Assembly (NCBI GenBank): GCA_030654015.1
Contig: JAURYI010000023.1
Span: 1-64,000 of the forward strand
Source: Methylococcales bacterium
GTDB lineage: Bacteria > Pseudomonadota > Gammaproteobacteria > Methylococcales > Methylomonadaceae
DNA length: 64,000 bases
Direction of reading: 5' to 3'
Shown: positions 62,390 through 64,000 of the stretch, in pieces
Layout: each line of letters begins with the position of its first letter
Position numbering within the stretch: the stretch's first letter is position 1
Made by a program: the position numbers and the translations under genes
The notes under the pieces: generated by a model
What the model was told of the DNA's origin: nothing
Seen by the model: the letters and a program-made list of their open reading frames with translations, nothing else
The model's database searches: none

Positions 62390-63877
62390 ATGCACGCTGA
62401 ATCCTGTACTTACGTTATCTTTGGTGCTACGGGCAATCTGTCCCGTATCAAATTAATGCCCGCTTTGTATCATCTCGATGTCGCTAATCGGTTACCGAAA
62501 GGTACAAAAATTCTCGCCATTGGTCGGCGACCTTGGGATCAACAAAAATGGTTGGCTGAAGTTCATGAAATGATTCAGGCGAAAGCGAAAGAAGCCATTG
62601 ATGAGGTGGTATTCCAGCGTTTTTGTGATCGCTTGTATTATCATCAGGGCGACATACAGCAAGAACAATGTTACAGCGAATTGGCAAACACACTTAACGA
62701 TAAAGCCAATAAATTCCCCAAAAATATCGCTTTTTACTTGTCCATCAGCCCCTCCGATTTTGGCAAAGTGATGGAAATGCTAAGCAATCAACATTTATTT
62801 GATGAAGATTCAGGCTGGCGACGGGTGATTATTGAAAAACCGTTCGGCTACGATTTAGACAGCGCACAAGCCTTGCAAAAACGCATTGCTCACTATCTCA
62901 CCGAAGAACAAATCTACCGTATTGACCATTATCTTGGTAAAGGTATGGTGCAGAACGTATTGGTATTCCGCTTTGCCAACGTCATGTTAGAACCGCTGTG
63001 GAATCGTAATTACATCGACCACATTCAAATCACCCACTCGGAAGAACTGGGTATCGACAGTCGCGGCGATTATTACAATGGTTCAGGTGCAATGCGCGAT
63101 ATGTTGCAAAGTCATTTATTGCAACTGTTGACGCTGGTAACGATGGAGCCGCCTGTGTCCATGGAAGCCGAATCGTTGCGTGATGAAAAAGTCAAAGTGT
63201 TAAAGTCCATCCGCCCCATCCCCAAAGAAGCGGTACACGGTCATGCGTTTCGCGGTCAATATGCCAAAGGGCATATCAACGGCGAAAAGGTCAACGGCTA
63301 TTTGCAGGAAGACAACGTCCCCGCCAACAGCGTCACGGAAACCTATGCGTCTATGAAACTCTATGTGGACAACTGGCGGTGGCGCGGTGTGCCGATGTAT
63401 TTGCGCACGGGTAAACGCATGGCAAAAGCCCAATCTATTATTTCCATCTGTTTCCGTCATCCGCCGCTGCAGTTTTTCCGTGATACCGCTGTGCAGTGCA
63501 TGAACCCTAACTGGGTGATACTGGGTATCCAACCCGAAGAAAGCATTCGCATTGAAATGACCGTCAAAGAACCCGGTCTGGAAATGCGTACCCGTCCCAG
63601 CAGTCTGGATGCCAGTTTCCGCAATGAAGATGAACAAGCCATTGATGCTTACGAAGACCTATTATTAGACGTGCTTAAAGGCGACCGCTCACTGTTTCTG
63701 CGTTTTGATGAAGTGGAATATGCGTGGCGTATTGTTGACCCTATCTTGCAAACATGGGCAATGGAGCGCGACTACATCGCCACCTACCCCGCAGGATCAT
63801 GGGGGCCAGAAGACAGCCGTTTATTTGATAAAGAAGCCCAATATTGGCGAACCAACCTAACCCCTGAGTGTAAATAA
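62390..63877 (+). CDS. zwf: Glucose-6-phosphate dehydrogenase
   Basis: 495 residues. N-terminal [20 protein letters not shown] (NADP-binding), the catalytic [20 protein letters not shown] block, and [14 protein letters not shown]. First step of the oxidative pentose phosphate and Entner-Doudoroff routes; in methanotrophs it feeds the cyclic ribulose monophosphate oxidation of formaldehyde. The ribosome site before 62390 is weak. Immediately followed by the pgl gene. Confidence 0.97.
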   Translation: MHAESCTYVIFGATGNLSRIKLMPALYHLDVANRLPKGTKILAIGRRPWDQQKWLAEVHEMIQAKAKEAIDEVVFQRFCDRLYYHQGDIQQEQCYSELANTLNDKANKFPKNIAFYLSISPSDFGKVMEMLSNQHLFDEDSGWRRVIIEKPFGYDLDSAQALQKRIAHYLTEEQIYRIDHYLGKGMVQNVLVFRFANVMLEPLWNRNYIDHIQITHSEELGIDSRGDYYNGSGAMRDMLQSHLLQLLTLVTMEPPVSMEAESLRDEKVKVLKSIRPIPKEAVHGHAFRGQYAKGHINGEKVNGYLQEDNVPANSVTETYASMKLYVDNWRWRGVPMYLRTGKRMAKAQSIISICFRHPPLQFFRDTAVQCMNPNWVILGIQPEESIRIEMTVKEPGLEMRTRPSSLDASFRNEDEQAIDAYEDLLLDVLKGDRSLFLRFDEVEYAWRIVDPILQTWAMERDYIATYPAGSWGPEDSRLFDKEAQYWRTNLTPECK

Positions 63878-64000
63878 ATGCAGAAATCTATTAACTGGCA
63901 TCGTTTTGATACTGCCGATCAAGTCGCTACAGCGGCAGCTCGACAGATTATTGACGCAGCACAGCAAGCCATCGCCGATCACGGCACGTTTAAACTGGTT
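63878..64000 (+). CDS. pgl: 6-phosphogluconolactonase, 5' part only
   Basis: 41 codons visible (MQKSINWHRFDTADQVATAA onward), starting directly after the zwf stop. The N-terminus fits Pgl/DevB and the zwf-pgl order. Cut by the window end. Confidence 0.8.
   Translation, partial: MQKSINWHRFDTADQVATAAARQIIDAAQQAIADHGTFKLV

Noticed and set aside
1-64000. CRISPR arrays, tRNA or rRNA genes, transposases
   Set aside because: I saw no regularly spaced repeats of 24-40 bp, no cloverleaf with TTCGAATC-like arm, and no transposase or integrase reading frame. A tRNAscan or CRISPR-finder run would be decisive.

Overview
The window reads as a chromosomal segment of a gammaproteobacterial methylotroph, most likely a methanotroph of the Methylococcales. 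The evidence is a set of tetrahydromethanopterin (H4MPT) pathway genes: mfnB-like, DUF447, a dihydropteroate-synthase-like protein, a DmrB/AfpA flavoprotein and a formaldehyde-activating-enzyme homologue. A copper-type TonB receptor, a bufferin-type copper peptide locus and zwf-pgl fit the same picture. The rest of the housekeeping content (gatCA, parAB, polA, proS, phoBR, rph, nth) is gammaproteobacterial in style. No pMMO, sMMO or rRNA genes are present, so the genus is not assigned.

Layout. 1-4.3 kb: an L,D-transpeptidase diverges from a secreted phosphatase-like protein and two paralogous secreted proteins with kinase-like motifs. 4.3-6.6 kb: an OprC-like TonB receptor. 7-12.9 kb: H4MPT/folate genes with a toxin-antitoxin pair embedded, then folP, rsxB and nth. 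13.1-15.8 kb: a bufferin-type RiPP operon with two Cys/Met-rich precursors, a DUF692 (MNIO) enzyme and a DUF2063 partner. 15.9-17.7 kb: a RloA/RloB (AbiL-like) pair. 17.8-33.9 kb: mostly housekeeping genes (rph, yicC, flavoprotein, RIO kinase, GH17-GT2 glucan synthase, FNR-like regulator, PPIase, rlmKL, acyP, Fae-like, rdgB, EamA).

34.1-36.4 kb is the most novel stretch. It is an AT-rich island holding a 29-residue peptide gene, a radical SAM/SPASM maturase and a YqcI/YcgG-family protein, followed by a glycosyltransferase stub cut off by an intergenic repeat. I read it as an undescribed RiPP pathway. Its promoter has an eight-G tract between the -35 and -10 elements, and an attenuator-like hairpin follows the peptide gene.

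36.6-43.2 kb: gatA-gatC, pterin dehydratase, parA-(87-residue ParB-N-terminus mimic)-parB, and a PspA/DUF2491-like cluster. 43.5-52 kb: a PAS-GGDEF cyclase, proS, a PfkB kinase and polA. 52-58.8 kb: repeat-rich accessory DNA with an acyltransferase, a DapB-like protein, a vanadium haloperoxidase flanked by a 114-bp direct repeat, an Ala/Pro-rich secreted protein and a glycosyltransferase. 58.8-64 kb: phoBR, a three-gene microprotein operon behind a Fur-box-like site, fdxA, zwf and the start of pgl.

Several families of hairpin-forming intergenic repeats (about 45-155 bp) are scattered through the window and mark many gene boundaries. No tRNA, rRNA, CRISPR array or transposase gene was recognised.
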